NCBI RefSeq assembly: GCF_013403925.1
Contig: NZ_JABFDJ010000001.1
Span: 1 to 64,000 of the forward strand
Length of the DNA: 64,000 nucleotides
Source: Winogradskyella wichelsiae
Lineage (GTDB): Bacteria > Bacteroidota > Bacteroidia > Flavobacteriales > Flavobacteriaceae
Direction: 5' to 3'
Notes under the pieces: generated by a model
Seen by the model: the letters and a program-made list of their open reading frames with translations, nothing else
Database searches by the model: none
What the model was told of the DNA's origin: nothing
Shown: piece after piece, positions 35,305-45,454 of the stretch
How the letters are laid out: the number at the start of each line of letters is the position of its first letter
Position numbering within the stretch: the stretch's first letter is position 1
Translations under genes and position numbers: made by a program

Positions 35305-35445
35305 TGGGCGTTCCATTTTACCATCTTACAAGCTAAAACTTGAAGAATGGTAAAATGTCAGGCTTTCCACTATATCTTTTTCTTTTTTTTCATTTCTATT
35401 GCATTAAATAAAAAACAAAAAGGATGCCGCTTCAATCCTTAACGC
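35305..35445. repeat. Structured dispersed element, GGGCGTT type
   Basis: The 140-nt stretch starts with GGGCGTT. A long hairpin follows, CATTTTACCATCTT against AAGAATGGTAAAATG with inner CAAG/CTTG, then GGCTTTCCACTATATC. A second hairpin, AAGGAT/ATCCTT, and AACGC close it. I recall GGGCGT...GGGCTTTCCACTATATC...AATCCCTAACGC as a repeat of flavobacterial genomes. It fills most of the trpB-ftsE gap where trpA is usually found. Confidence 0.55.
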
Positions 35446-35529
35446 AAATTAAGGAATTAAGAATTTAAGTTTTGCATTTGAAATTTTAAGCAATACATTT
35501 ACAGTGACCAATTTATTTATATCTATAAT

Positions 35530-36213
35530 ATGTCCGAAACGGTTTTAGAACTTAAAGATGCTACTATTTATCAAGGTGACAGTATGGTACTGTCTAAGGT
35601 AAACTTTGAAATGAAAAAAGGAGATTTCGTGTACCTTATTGGTAAAACAGGAAGCGGAAAAAGTAGTTTTATGAAAACACTTTATGGTGATTTAGAATTA
35701 ACAGAAGGCGAAGGTTCTATTGTTGATTTTGACTTAAGAACCATGAAAGAGAAAGACATTCCGTTTTTAAGAAGACGATTAGGTGTTGTTTTTCAAGATT
35801 TTAAATTATTACCAGACCGTACGATTAACGGAAATTTAGAATTTGTTTTAAAAGCAACAGGTTGGAAAGAAAAAGATAAAATTAAAGACCGTGTAGCAAC
35901 CGTATTAGACAAGGTTGCTATGAAAACAAAAGGCTTTAAATACCCACATGAGCTTTCTGGTGGAGAACAGCAGCGTATTGCTATTGCTCGTGCTTTATTA
36001 AATGATCCTGAGCTAATTTTAGCTGATGAGCCTACCGGAAACTTAGATCCGCAAACCAGCATTGAGGTAATGGAGGTGCTACAAGAAATTAATAAAAATG
36101 GAAACACTATCTTAATGGCAACCCACGATTATGCTTTGCTTTTAAAATACCCAAGTAAAACCTTAAAATGTGATGAAAACAAGGTTTTTGAAGTAGTGCA
36201 ACGTAAAAATTAA
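35530..36213 (+). CDS. ftsE: FtsE-like ABC transporter ATPase
   Basis: The 227-residue ATPase has Walker A GKTGSGKSS, VFQDFKLLPDRT (typical of FtsE), signature LSGGEQQRIAIARA, Walker B LILADEPTGNLD and an H-loop in MATHDY. FtsE pairs with membrane FtsX to activate peptidoglycan hydrolases at the division site. FtsX is not adjacent here. It is followed after 61 nt by the polysaccharide genes. Confidence 0.88.
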   Translation: MSETVLELKDATIYQGDSMVLSKVNFEMKKGDFVYLIGKTGSGKSSFMKTLYGDLELTEGEGSIVDFDLRTMKEKDIPFLRRRLGVVFQDFKLLPDRTINGNLEFVLKATGWKEKDKIKDRVATVLDKVAMKTKGFKYPHELSGGEQQRIAIARALLNDPELILADEPTGNLDPQTSIEVMEVLQEINKNGNTILMATHDYALLLKYPSKTLKCDENKVFEVVQRKN

Positions 36214-36274
36214 GTACAACTATATCAAGGCTTAAAAGTCTAAACTGTTATTGTTGCAATAAAGAGAGGCTGAC

Positions 36275-37156
36275 ATGTTATCTATACTTATACCCGTTTA
36301 CAATTACGATGTACAACCATTGGTTGAAGAAATTCATCAACAGGCAACATCTTGTAAAATTGTATTTGAAATTATAATTATAGATGACTTTTCTACTCAA
36401 ATGTTATTTGGTGCTAATCAAATTAAGCAGTTATCAAATATTAAATTAATCTTTAATAAGCAAAATATAGGACGAAGTGCTATTCGTAATTTATTAGCAA
36501 CAGAAGCAACCTACGAAAACTTATTGTTTATTGACGCGGGTACTTTTCCTAAGTCAGAAAAATTCATTTCAAACTATTTAAATACCTTAGAACACAACAT
36601 AACTGTTGGAGGTATGACTCAAGAAGCATCAGCACCAAAGAAGCCTTATAAATTAAGGTGGCTCTATACCAAAAAGAGAGAAGCTTGTTCTTTTGATGAT
36701 GAAAATCACAATCCAACATTTACTTCAGCTAACTTTTTAATTAAGAAACCTATTCTTCAATCTCATCCTTTTGATGAAAGTATAAAAAGATATGGGTTTG
36801 AAGATTTTATATTTTTCAATAATTTGAAAATTAATGGATATCATCTAAACTTTATCAATAATCCAGTAATCCATGATGCTAAAGAAGATGCTGATACGTA
36901 TCTATTAAAAACCGAATATGGTCTTAAAAATTTAGTATTACTATCAAATAAAAACAAAGATTTAGTTAGTGAAATAAAAATAGTAGATGCACATACTAAA
37001 ATAAAGACACTCGGTTTAATTCCTTTAGTTATCCTCATTTATAATATAATTAACCCCATATTGATAAAGAATTTTAACTCATCACATCCTTCGCTATTAT
37101 TATTCGATTTTTATAAATTGGGCTATTATTGCACATTAATCTCTCATAAAAAATGA
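36275..37156 (+). CDS. Family 2 glycosyltransferase
   Basis: The 293-residue protein has the GT-A start SILIPVYNYDVQPLV and the nucleotide-sugar pocket IIIIDDFST. NIGRSAIRNLL precedes LLFIDAGTFP, where most family 2 enzymes have a DxD such as DADD; here only one aspartate remains. A later KRYGFEDFIFF fits the catalytic ED. The C-terminus may touch the membrane (LIPLVILIYNIINPI). Its acceptor is unknown. It overlaps the next glycosyltransferase by 4 nt. Confidence 0.85.
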   Translation: MLSILIPVYNYDVQPLVEEIHQQATSCKIVFEIIIIDDFSTQMLFGANQIKQLSNIKLIFNKQNIGRSAIRNLLATEATYENLLFIDAGTFPKSEKFISNYLNTLEHNITVGGMTQEASAPKKPYKLRWLYTKKREACSFDDENHNPTFTSANFLIKKPILQSHPFDESIKRYGFEDFIFFNNLKINGYHLNFINNPVIHDAKEDADTYLLKTEYGLKNLVLLSNKNKDLVSEIKIVDAHTKIKTLGLIPLVILIYNIINPILIKNFNSSHPSLLLFDFYKLGYYCTLISHKK

Positions 37157-38091
37157 CACCATTTTTTTCTGTTATAATCCCTTTATATAATAAGGCTAAA
37201 TTTATAGAAGAAACACTTCAAAGTGTCATTAACCAAGACTTCTTAGATTTTGAAATTATTATTGTTGATGATGGTTCTACAGATCAAAGTATTGAAATCG
37301 TCAAACAATTTAAGGATGAAAGAATTGTTTTAATTCAACAAGAAAACAAAGGCGTTTCTGAAGCTAGAAATAATGGAATATCTATTGCTAAAGGACAATT
37401 TATCGCTTTAATAGACGCAGATGATTATTGGTATAAGAATCATCTTAATGTATTAAAACAGCAAATAACTCAATTTCCAAATGCGGGATTGTATTGTAAT
37501 AATTACGAAATTTATCTCGATAAAAACACCAAACGAGATGCTAATTTCAACTTTAATTATGGTACGGACAGCCTAATTGCTAAAGACTTTTTTAGAGGAA
37601 ATATTATTAACTCAATTGCATGGACATCAGCTGTAGCATTTTCTAAAGATAAATTTGATGCAGTTGGAGGATTCAATATTAATTTAGATACTTCTGAAGA
37701 TTTAGATTTATGGATAAAGTTTGCTTTAAAATATGAAGTGGCTTTTAATCCGACTATAACAATGGCTTATAAATATTATATCCCTGATAGTTTAACAAAG
37801 AAAGAAACCAATTTAATCCGTCTAAATTTCATTAATAGTTATAGCAAAGAAGAAGCGAATAACGCTGCATTAAAGCACTATCTAGATATTAACAGGTATG
37901 CCTTAGCAATTAGATGTAAAGTCTTAAAAGAATTTAGTATTTATAAAACTGCGAAGCGCCAGATTTTACTTTCAAACTTAAATTTTAAACAAAAGCTACT
38001 TCTCTATTCACCGAGAATTATGCTTGTAGTCCTCAAAAAAATTCAAACGGTATTAATCAAAAACAACATTTACATTTCAGCTTTTAAATAA
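37153..38091 (+). CDS. Family 2 glycosyltransferase
   Basis: This 312-residue GT-A enzyme is canonical: FSVIIPLYNKAKFIEETLQSV, IVDDGSTDQS, NKGVSEARNNGI and the metal-binding DADD in ALIDADDYW. TSEDLDLWIKFAL carries the catalytic aspartate. It adds a sugar to a growing surface glycan at the cytoplasmic face. Coupled to the previous gene by ATGA overlap, and its 3' end overlaps the convergent fdtA-like gene by 15 nt. Confidence 0.92.
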   Translation: MTPFFSVIIPLYNKAKFIEETLQSVINQDFLDFEIIIVDDGSTDQSIEIVKQFKDERIVLIQQENKGVSEARNNGISIAKGQFIALIDADDYWYKNHLNVLKQQITQFPNAGLYCNNYEIYLDKNTKRDANFNFNYGTDSLIAKDFFRGNIINSIAWTSAVAFSKDKFDAVGGFNINLDTSEDLDLWIKFALKYEVAFNPTITMAYKYYIPDSLTKKETNLIRLNFINSYSKEEANNAALKHYLDINRYALAIRCKVLKEFSIYKTAKRQILLSNLNFKQKLLLYSPRIMLVVLKKIQTVLIKNNIYISAFK

Positions 38092-38487
38092 CTTAAAATC
38101 GTTGTAATCTCTAATATAATCTTGCTCTTCAAATTCTGTAGAAGCAATTACAAAGCAAACTGAACCTGAAGAAAAATTTTCAATTTCACGCCATATTCCT
38201 GTTGGTATATACAATGCTTGGTTTGGTTTATTTAAAGTAATGCGTTTTCTATTTTTACCATCATCAAAAACAACTTCAAAACTACCGCTAAGCGCTATTA
38301 TTACAGATTCTTGTTTTTTATGTGCGTGTCCTCCTCTATAACTATCGCTAGGTACATCGTATAAATAATAAATACGCTTCATAGAAAATGGAATTATAGT
38401 TTTCTCTATAACACCAAGACTTCCACGTTCATCATGAACCTTGGGAATCTTTAATAATTGACAATCTTCTACAGTTTTTCTACTCAT
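38077..38487 (-). CDS. FdtA/WxcM-like sugar 3,4-ketoisomerase
   Basis: The 136-residue cupin matches FdtA/QdtA: KVHDERGSLGVIEK, FSMKRIYYLYDVP, the active-site RGGHAHKKQES, and IPTGIWREIENFS. These enzymes convert dTDP-4-keto-6-deoxyglucose to the 3-keto isomer, the step before 3-amination. The DegT-type aminotransferase in this cluster (43365) would take the next step. The gene is 7 nt-overlapped with the glycosyltransferase upstream on the same strand. Confidence 0.88.
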   Translation of the reverse strand: MSRKTVEDCQLLKIPKVHDERGSLGVIEKTIIPFSMKRIYYLYDVPSDSYRGGHAHKKQESVIIALSGSFEVVFDDGKNRKRITLNKPNQALYIPTGIWREIENFSSGSVCFVIASTEFEEQDYIRDYNDFKLFKS

Positions 38488-39574
38488 TTTCTAATAATTT
38501 CAGCCATCCTTTAGCAATGACACTAACGTCTAAATGCTTAACACTAGAGATTGTGTTTTCTTTACACTTATTATATAAATCTTCATCACTCAAAAAAGAA
38601 TTAAAAGCTTTAGATACGGCTTCTGGTGTATTATTCTCTATTAAAACCCCGTTTATATTATTCTGAATAACCTCACTTGGACCAGAGGGACAATTTACAG
38701 AAACAACAGGTGTACCACAAGCCATAGACTCTATAATACTCATAGGAAAACCTTCATAATTACTCGTTAAAACAGTAAATAAAGCATCTTTCACAAAAGG
38801 AAAAGGCTCGGGTTGGTAATCCATAAAAATCACATCATCCTCTAAAGAATATTGAGAAACTAAATGTTGAATAATAGCTTTATCATCACCTTTCCCCATT
38901 AAAACAAGCTTAATATCCTGAGCTCTTAAACTTGATAACTTATAACTTTCTATCAATAAAGTTAGATTTTTGGCAACTTCTTCAAATCGACCAAAATAAA
39001 GAATATACTTATAATCTAATGTTTTTATATTGCTATTAGATTTGGCTGTAATCTCATTTATACTAATCGGATTATGCATGTAATCAACATTTTTAAACCC
39101 GTACGTTTCCTTTACGTTCTCCTTTATTTTTTTACTAACACCAATAAATGTGGTGGTCTCTGGATATATGATTTTTGATATATATTTATTTACAGGAAAA
39201 TAATTTTCTACTTTATAGTTATGCACCATTCCTATAATTTTAGAGTCTTTATAAAATGACCTGTATATAATTAACTCTTTGAGAAATTGTGTTCTCAATC
39301 TGTTATCTATAATTATATCAAAATTTTGTTGTTTGAAGTAACGAGATAAGGCCGCTAATTTACTTATTGAACTATGACTTTTTTTAGCTTCTTTTTCTAA
39401 ATTAAAAAGAGTTCCTGAAAAATCATATTCTACAGCATCATGTGTAATAACAATATGAATATCATAACCTAAACTTGTAAGAATATTAGAAAGAGATGCA
39501 CCAAAACGCTCTGTACCACCATTACTTAACGAAGATAAAACAATACAAATTTTTAAAGTGTTGAGATTAGCCAT
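38480..39574 (-). CDS. Family 4 glycosyltransferase
   Basis: The 364-residue GT-B enzyme has the glycine-rich N-terminus VLSSLSNGGTERFGASLSNIL, and the family's nucleotide-sugar motif EGFPMSIIESMACGTPVVS (E-x7-E). ILYFGRFEEVAKNLTLLIESY opens the C-terminal domain. It is a retaining cytoplasmic glycosyltransferase for the surface glycan; the sugar is unknown. It lies 36 nt from a divergent glycosyltransferase gene, with the promoters of both in that short gap. Confidence 0.92.
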   Translation of the reverse strand: MANLNTLKICIVLSSLSNGGTERFGASLSNILTSLGYDIHIVITHDAVEYDFSGTLFNLEKEAKKSHSSISKLAALSRYFKQQNFDIIIDNRLRTQFLKELIIYRSFYKDSKIIGMVHNYKVENYFPVNKYISKIIYPETTTFIGVSKKIKENVKETYGFKNVDYMHNPISINEITAKSNSNIKTLDYKYILYFGRFEEVAKNLTLLIESYKLSSLRAQDIKLVLMGKGDDKAIIQHLVSQYSLEDDVIFMDYQPEPFPFVKDALFTVLTSNYEGFPMSIIESMACGTPVVSVNCPSGPSEVIQNNINGVLIENNTPEAVSKAFNSFLSDEDLYNKCKENTISSVKHLDVSVIAKGWLKLLENE

Positions 39575-39610
39575 TAATTAATACCTTTGAAACAAATGTA
39601 ATTATTAATA

Positions 39611-40756
39611 ATGAAAATCTTACTCATTGGGGAGTATAATAGAGCCCACAGAAACATTAAAAAAGGTTTAGAATCTTTGGGGCACGAGGCTATTGTAATA
39701 AGTACTACTGATGGTTTTAAAAAAGTAGATGTTGATATAGAAATTAAAGAATATTTTAATTCTCCAATACTCAATAAGGTTCGTATTTTAATTTTTAAAC
39801 TCACAAAAATCAATCTCTTATCCGAATTAATATTACAGCAAATAAAATCGAGAAAAAAGGAACTTTCGGGCTACGACATCATTCAATTAATAAATGAATC
39901 TCCCTTTAATATTGAGGCAAAGAGTCATATAAAAATTTTAAATTGGCTGCAACCACGAAACAATGCTAAGTTCTTTTTATTATCATGCGGGTTAGATTAC
40001 CCTAGTGTATCTTATGCTCACGACAAACGTTTTAGATATTCTATTTTAACTCCTTATTTTGAAGGCAAAGTCCCTAAAAAAGATCACTCTTTAGGCCTAA
40101 GGTATATGAGTCCGAGCTTCAAAATGCTAAATCGTTATATCTATCAAAAAATTGAAGGTGTAATCTCTAACGATATGGATTATTACATTCCTTTAGAAAA
40201 TCATCCAAAACATTTAGGAATGATTCCTCATGCCATTGACTTAAGTGAGTTAACTTACAAAACACCTATTATTGAAGATAAAATAATTATTTTTCATGGT
40301 ATTAACAGCGCTAATTATTACAAAAAAGGAAATGATCTCTTTGAAGCCGCTTTAGCTATTATAGCGCATAAATATGAAGATAAAGTAGAAATTATCATTG
40401 CACAAGACCTACCGTACAAAGACTACATTATAAGTTTTGATAAAGCACATATTTTATTAGATCAAGTTTATGCCTACGACCAAGGTTATAATGCTTTAGA
40501 AGCTATGGCTAAAGGAAAAGTGGTCCTTACTGGTGCAGAACAAGAATGGTTAGACTATTTTAATATAAAAGAAGATACTGTGGCTATAAATGCTTTACCT
40601 TATGCTAAAAAAATAGCACAAAAGCTAGAATGGCTAATCTTGAATCCTGAAAAAATAATTGAAATATCAGCACAAGGACGAAAATTTGTAGAAGAACATC
40701 ACGATCATATATCTTGCGCCAAACAATATTTGAAAATATGGAACTTTAACTCTTAA
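39611..40756 (+). CDS. GT-B type glycosyltransferase
   Basis: I recognise the GT-B fold but not the exact family. The 381-residue protein begins MKILLIGEYNRAHRNIKKGL, and its C-terminal half shows IIFHGINSANYYKKGNDLFEAAL and QGYNALEAMAKGKVVLTG, the equivalent of the nucleotide-sugar E motif of family 4. It has no signal peptide. It is alone on the plus strand among minus-strand genes and may be a later insertion. Confidence 0.8.
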   Translation: MKILLIGEYNRAHRNIKKGLESLGHEAIVISTTDGFKKVDVDIEIKEYFNSPILNKVRILIFKLTKINLLSELILQQIKSRKKELSGYDIIQLINESPFNIEAKSHIKILNWLQPRNNAKFFLLSCGLDYPSVSYAHDKRFRYSILTPYFEGKVPKKDHSLGLRYMSPSFKMLNRYIYQKIEGVISNDMDYYIPLENHPKHLGMIPHAIDLSELTYKTPIIEDKIIIFHGINSANYYKKGNDLFEAALAIIAHKYEDKVEIIIAQDLPYKDYIISFDKAHILLDQVYAYDQGYNALEAMAKGKVVLTGAEQEWLDYFNIKEDTVAINALPYAKKIAQKLEWLILNPEKIIEISAQGRKFVEEHHDHISCAKQYLKIWNFNS

Positions 40757-40759
40757 ATA

Positions 40760-42043
40760 TTATTCACTTTTATTAGAACTATAATAACCTCTAATAACAA
40801 AAGCGACCATTATAAAGTAAATGATGTAACGTACAAAATGTGCAATTACAACCCCTTCTGTTCCATAATATTGAATAAATATTTTTGATAGCACAAAGAA
40901 CAGCCCTAAAGAAACTATTTCTGTTATTACGAAACTCTTAACCAAACGCTTAGCCAAGAATTGATGAGATAAAACTAACGCTCCCAATCTAATAAAATCT
41001 CCTAATAATTGCCATTTAAATAAAGGCTCCATTCCTGAAAAATCAGGATATATAATTTGAATTATAAAGTTTCTTAGGAAATAAACAAGAATCATTCCTA
41101 ATCCAAAAATGGGTAAAATGGTCTTATAAATATTAAACACTTCAATTTTAAAATCATGCTTATTGTGAATACTAGCAAACTTAGGTAGCACGTATAAAGT
41201 AAATAAACCTGTTGCAAATACCATATAATTTTTAGAAATAAAAGTAACAGCTGTCCAATAGCCCGCTTCATTGATATTAATTTCCTCGGATACTAATGTT
41301 CTAATATTAAGCTCGATATAATTCAACAAAAAGGTTGATATAAAAGACATTAATGTGAATGCCAACAATTTATTTTTATAAATTAAATCGAGTTTTAACG
41401 ACTTGAATTTAACATACGTATTTAAGGTTTTTCCAAATACAAAAACCAAAACTATCAATTGAATAACAGGTGCTACAATTATAGCTATTAGTACGCCATT
41501 TAATTCTGAAGTATAAACACCAATAACAAGAGCAATAGTTGCTAAGATGTAACTAATTAATTCAACTTTAGCATAACGTTTATAATCAGATAGTCCACTA
41601 ATTACAGCATTTACAATACGACCAATAGCTACAAAAGGAATAATTACAGCCAAAAGTTGAAAAACAAAAATGTAATCTTGGGAATCGTATAAGTAATCAG
41701 ATAAAAATGATGCTCCAAAAAATAATACCGCTGAAGAAATTAAAGAACCTATAATTCCAAAAACAGTAACGGTAGAAAATAGTTTTGAAAGCTCTGACTG
41801 ATCATTTTTAAATTCAGCGATATATTTTACAAGTCCATTAAACGTTCCAAGTGTAGAAGTACTCGTTATCATCGCAATTACATTACGCAACTGACCTATA
41901 CTTGCAATACCGACTTCACCAACAGTAACTGCAAGTAAACGTTGTATGAAAGCGGATACAATTAATCGAATGGTTATGACTACAGCGTTTAATGATGTAA
42001 TCTTAAGAACGGTATTAGAACTAATAAATTTTGGTAGTTTCAC
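40760..42043 (-). CDS. WzxE-like polysaccharide flippase
   Basis: The 427-residue integral membrane protein has about 12 membrane helices and the opening typical of WzxE-like O-antigen translocases: KITSLNAVVITIRLIVSAFIQRLLAVTVGEVGIASIGQLRN. It flips lipid-linked sugar units to the periplasm. It is a clear paralogue of the next gene; both share YWTA, FKWQLLGD/FGYQILGD and QFLAK segments. Ten nt separate the two. Confidence 0.88.
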   Translation of the reverse strand: MKLPKFISSNTVLKITSLNAVVITIRLIVSAFIQRLLAVTVGEVGIASIGQLRNVIAMITSTSTLGTFNGLVKYIAEFKNDQSELSKLFSTVTVFGIIGSLISSAVLFFGASFLSDYLYDSQDYIFVFQLLAVIIPFVAIGRIVNAVISGLSDYKRYAKVELISYILATIALVIGVYTSELNGVLIAIIVAPVIQLIVLVFVFGKTLNTYVKFKSLKLDLIYKNKLLAFTLMSFISTFLLNYIELNIRTLVSEEININEAGYWTAVTFISKNYMVFATGLFTLYVLPKFASIHNKHDFKIEVFNIYKTILPIFGLGMILVYFLRNFIIQIIYPDFSGMEPLFKWQLLGDFIRLGALVLSHQFLAKRLVKSFVITEIVSLGLFFVLSKIFIQYYGTEGVVIAHFVRYIIYFIMVAFVIRGYYSSNKSE

Positions 42044-42053
42044 TTATCTATTT

Positions 42054-43364
42054 TTAATAACCATCTATTTCCTCTTCTGGAATTACACCAAACAAAGAAC
42101 TACTAAAGAGTAATACTATTATTCCGAAGTACATAAAATAACTTAAACAATGTCCCATTACAGCACCTTTGAGTCCAAATTCATCGATAAGATAAATGCT
42201 AGAAAAATACATAATTACAAATAGAAAAACTTCTAAAATTAAAAAATGAGTAAACATCTTTTTAGCTAAAAACTGATAAGCTATCACCATAGAAAGTACG
42301 CGTGCAATATCTCCTAATATTTGATACCCAAATAAATCTTCAACGGGTCTAAAATCTTCTGTAAACAATATATTTATGAGTAAAGACCTACTGAAATAAA
42401 TAATAAGGACTAGAACTAAAAATGCTGGCATCATCGTTTTATAAAAACTAAAGACTTCTTTTCTAAATTCTAATCTTGAATTAATTTCTGAGAATCTTGG
42501 CAAAATATAAAGTGCCATCATCGAATTAAAAAACATTAAATAATAATCTGAAATACGTGTCATAGCAGTCCAATAACCTGCAGACTTCAGACCTATTTCT
42601 TCTATCAGATAATTTCTAATTATAATCGTTACTATTGGCAGAGCAATTGCACCGACCAAAGCCATTATCATATAAGGACTTAGTTTGTTTAAAACTGATA
42701 GACTAATTTTTGTGATTTTAACAGATGCCATTAAATTTCTTCTAAAGGCAATACCAACAAGAGTAATTGATAAATTAAGAGCTGGTGTAATCACCATGGC
42801 CAATAATGCACCATTAATATTTTCTTGATGTATTAAAAGTAATGTGACCAAAAGCCCCATTATTTGACCTAAAATATTAATTAATAATAAATATTTATGC
42901 TTAGAAAAACCATTCATGATGGAAAATGTAAACATATTTAAAGCATAAAAAGGCAACACTATAGCTAACGTTTCAATAATATATACATAGTTGTAATTTT
43001 CAGTGAAAATTATATCATTGATTAATTCTGCATTATAATAGCATAAAAAGGCCAAAAGCATTGATGAGAAAAAACCTAAGTAAAATACCGTTGATAAGGT
43101 TTTGGATAACTCAACACTATCATCCTTAACTTGACTTACAAATTTAACTACCCCCTTGTAAAGTCCGGATATGGATAAAGATTGCAGCGCCCTTAAAAAA
43201 TTACGTAAATTTCCTAATAGCGCCATTCCTTGTGGACCTATATAAACAGCTATGAATTTAGAAATTAAAATTCCAGCTATAATTTTAATACTAATATTAG
43301 CCATATTTAAATTGGCTGCTTTTACTAAAACTTCACTGTTTATATAATTAAAAAACTTTTTCAA
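42054..43364 (-). CDS. WzxE-like polysaccharide flippase
   Basis: The 436-residue protein is the second Wzx-type flippase in tandem, about 12 helices, opening NLNMANISIKIIAGILISKFIAVYIGPQGMALLGNLRNFLRAL. Its start is directly behind the aminotransferase stop, a pairing like wecE-wzxE in enterobacteria. Two flippases may serve two repeat-unit lipids, or one may be specialised for a modified unit. Confidence 0.88.
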   Translation of the reverse strand: MKKFFNYINSEVLVKAANLNMANISIKIIAGILISKFIAVYIGPQGMALLGNLRNFLRALQSLSISGLYKGVVKFVSQVKDDSVELSKTLSTVFYLGFFSSMLLAFLCYYNAELINDIIFTENYNYVYIIETLAIVLPFYALNMFTFSIMNGFSKHKYLLLINILGQIMGLLVTLLLIHQENINGALLAMVITPALNLSITLVGIAFRRNLMASVKITKISLSVLNKLSPYMIMALVGAIALPIVTIIIRNYLIEEIGLKSAGYWTAMTRISDYYLMFFNSMMALYILPRFSEINSRLEFRKEVFSFYKTMMPAFLVLVLIIYFSRSLLINILFTEDFRPVEDLFGYQILGDIARVLSMVIAYQFLAKKMFTHFLILEVFLFVIMYFSSIYLIDEFGLKGAVMGHCLSYFMYFGIIVLLFSSSLFGVIPEEEIDGY

Positions 43365-44465
43365 TTAGTAGTTATTTATAACGTCTATAACTGTCTGAAC
43401 CTCTTTATCATTCAACACAGGACTTATAGGCAAACTTAAAATTCTTTTATGAATCTTTTCCGTTAATCTAAGATTAAAATGAGAGAAAGACCTTAGCGCC
43501 TCTTGTTTATGAGGTGGTATAGGATAGTGAATTAACCACTCTATTTTATGCTGTGTAAGGTAGTTTGAAAAATCTGTTCTATTCTCTACTTCAATAACAA
43601 AAGCATAAAATATATGATTTTCGGAACCATCATAAAAGGGTAATTTTATTTTTGAATTTTTAATACCTTCTAAATAACTCTTTGCAATTATTCTGCGACG
43701 TTGATTATCTTTATCTAAAGTCTTTAGCTTAATACTTAGAAAAGCCGCTTGTATATCATCTAAACGACTATTGTAACCTATAATTTTGTTAGTGTATTTT
43801 TTTTCACTTCCGTAGTTACGCAATAATTTAATGATCGCTACTAATTCAGAATCATTAGTGGTTACAGCTCCTCCATCACCAAGTGCACCTAGATTTTTAC
43901 TGGGATAAAAGCTAAATGCTGCTGCGTCTGAAAGATTTCCGGCTTTACAAGCATTAAAACTAGAAATAGCTCCATGTGCTTGGGCTGCATCTTCTATTAA
44001 AAGTAAATTAAAATCTTTTGCTACCTGTTGTAAGCCTTCTACATCTGCTAATTGTCCATAAAGATGCACCATAATAATCGCTTTAGCATCTATATATATA
44101 GATTTGTCTTCAGCTATAGATATATTATAAGTATTTGTATTAGGTTCTACTAAAACAGGAACTAGCTCTGCATGTAGAACGGACAAAATAGTCGCTATAA
44201 ATGTATTTGCAGGCACAATTACTTTATCTCCTTTCTTTAATTTACCAAGCTCTATATAGCCTTTTAATATTAAAGTTAATGCATCTAAGCCGTTAGCAGT
44301 ACCAATACAAAACTTAGTGCCACAATACGCACTAAATTCATTTTCAAAGTTAGTTACGTTTTTACCCAGAACAAAATAGGCATCATCTAGAGATTTAGAA
44401 AATGAAGTATGAAATTCATCTCGAAAACGATTGTTGATTTTATGTATATCTAAAAACTTAATCAT
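43365..44465 (-). CDS. DegT/DnrJ/EryC1 sugar aminotransferase
   Basis: The 366-residue pyridoxal phosphate enzyme has the internal aldimine lysine in [16 protein letters not shown], preceded by [12 protein letters not shown]. Other features are [13 protein letters not shown] and [18 protein letters not shown]. It places an amino group on a nucleotide-activated keto sugar. With the FdtA-like isomerase the likely product is a dTDP-3-amino-3,6-dideoxy sugar (FdtB/QdtB type). Overlaps the following transferase gene by 4 nt. Confidence 0.9.
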   Translation of the reverse strand: MIKFLDIHKINNRFRDEFHTSFSKSLDDAYFVLGKNVTNFENEFSAYCGTKFCIGTANGLDALTLILKGYIELGKLKKGDKVIVPANTFIATILSVLHAELVPVLVEPNTNTYNISIAEDKSIYIDAKAIIMVHLYGQLADVEGLQQVAKDFNLLLIEDAAQAHGAISSFNACKAGNLSDAAAFSFYPSKNLGALGDGGAVTTNDSELVAIIKLLRNYGSEKKYTNKIIGYNSRLDDIQAAFLSIKLKTLDKDNQRRRIIAKSYLEGIKNSKIKLPFYDGSENHIFYAFVIEVENRTDFSNYLTQHKIEWLIHYPIPPHKQEALRSFSHFNLRLTEKIHKRILSLPISPVLNDKEVQTVIDVINNY

Positions 44466-45442
44466 ACCAATATATCCTCTAATAATTTAAAGTTTTCAGT
44501 TGCTACGTTATAAAACCCTTGCGAAATAGAGCGCGCACCAAAACCTTCTTTCCAAAATAATAAGCCTTGGTTTATTTGCTGTCCTTGATTAATGTTAGAC
44601 GTTCCAAAATCATAATATAACTTATCCTTAAATACATTTTCTATAAGATGATGATGTAAAAAATCTAAACTCCCTAACTCATTTTTATCTGCATTGCCCG
44701 AAATATATTGGCAATGTGCTACATTTTTGGTTTCAAAAATAGTAGTTCCTGCAACTATTTTATCATTAAGGTATACGTTAAACTGTCTAATATTATTTGG
44801 AAATCGCGATTTTAAAAGTGTTATTTCTTCTAAATTGTGAACGGGCTTTACTCCGTGTTTATGCTCTAAATTTGGAATTAGAATCTCATTCCAAAACAAA
44901 TCACATGTTAGAGACTCTTCAACTTTTAATTCAAACTTATTCGCTCTTTTAACGCCTTCTTTCCTACTATTAGAATACTTTTTATATTTTAAATCTACAA
45001 CCGAATGTAAATCTGTTCTAATCAATTCAGCCTTAGTTTTAAATAACACATACGCTATAGGATGATTAGTTATGTTGTGTAAATATATAACAGGAAGCTC
45101 CTTAAAAGTGATATTAGTAATTTCATTTTGATGTAAAAACTCTAAGGCAACCCTAAATAACTCTATATATTCTGTGGTTTTAATTGTGTTTAGACATATA
45201 AAGCCACCATAACTCAACCCTTGATGAGAATATAAAGAATGCTCCACTCTATTTGCTGGTAATAAAGCAACGAGCTTATTTTTTTTATAAATTATTAGAG
45301 AAAAATCTTGAAACCGATCACTATGGTAATCCATAAAATCTCTTTGAAACAAAAAGGTATCTTGGTTACTTTTTAGCGAAAAATTATTCCAGATTTCTTT
45401 ATCTGAAGAGTTATATATTTTGACTTTATAATCTGACATCAA
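44462..45442 (-). CDS. FemAB/GNAT-like acyl- or aminoacyltransferase
   Basis: The 326-residue soluble protein shows the double-GNAT pattern of FemAB-like proteins: [38 protein letters not shown] and, in the second half, [31 protein letters not shown] and [27 protein letters not shown]. It is co-translated with the sugar aminotransferase, so it probably acylates the new amino group, a role taken by FdtC in other species. The donor could be acetyl-CoA or an aminoacyl-tRNA; sequence alone does not decide. Confidence 0.75.
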   Translation of the reverse strand: MMSDYKVKIYNSSDKEIWNNFSLKSNQDTFLFQRDFMDYHSDRFQDFSLIIYKKNKLVALLPANRVEHSLYSHQGLSYGGFICLNTIKTTEYIELFRVALEFLHQNEITNITFKELPVIYLHNITNHPIAYVLFKTKAELIRTDLHSVVDLKYKKYSNSRKEGVKRANKFELKVEESLTCDLFWNEILIPNLEHKHGVKPVHNLEEITLLKSRFPNNIRQFNVYLNDKIVAGTTIFETKNVAHCQYISGNADKNELGSLDFLHHHLIENVFKDKLYYDFGTSNINQGQQINQGLLFWKEGFGARSISQGFYNVATENFKLLEDILV

Positions 45443-45454
45443 TCAAAAATAATT

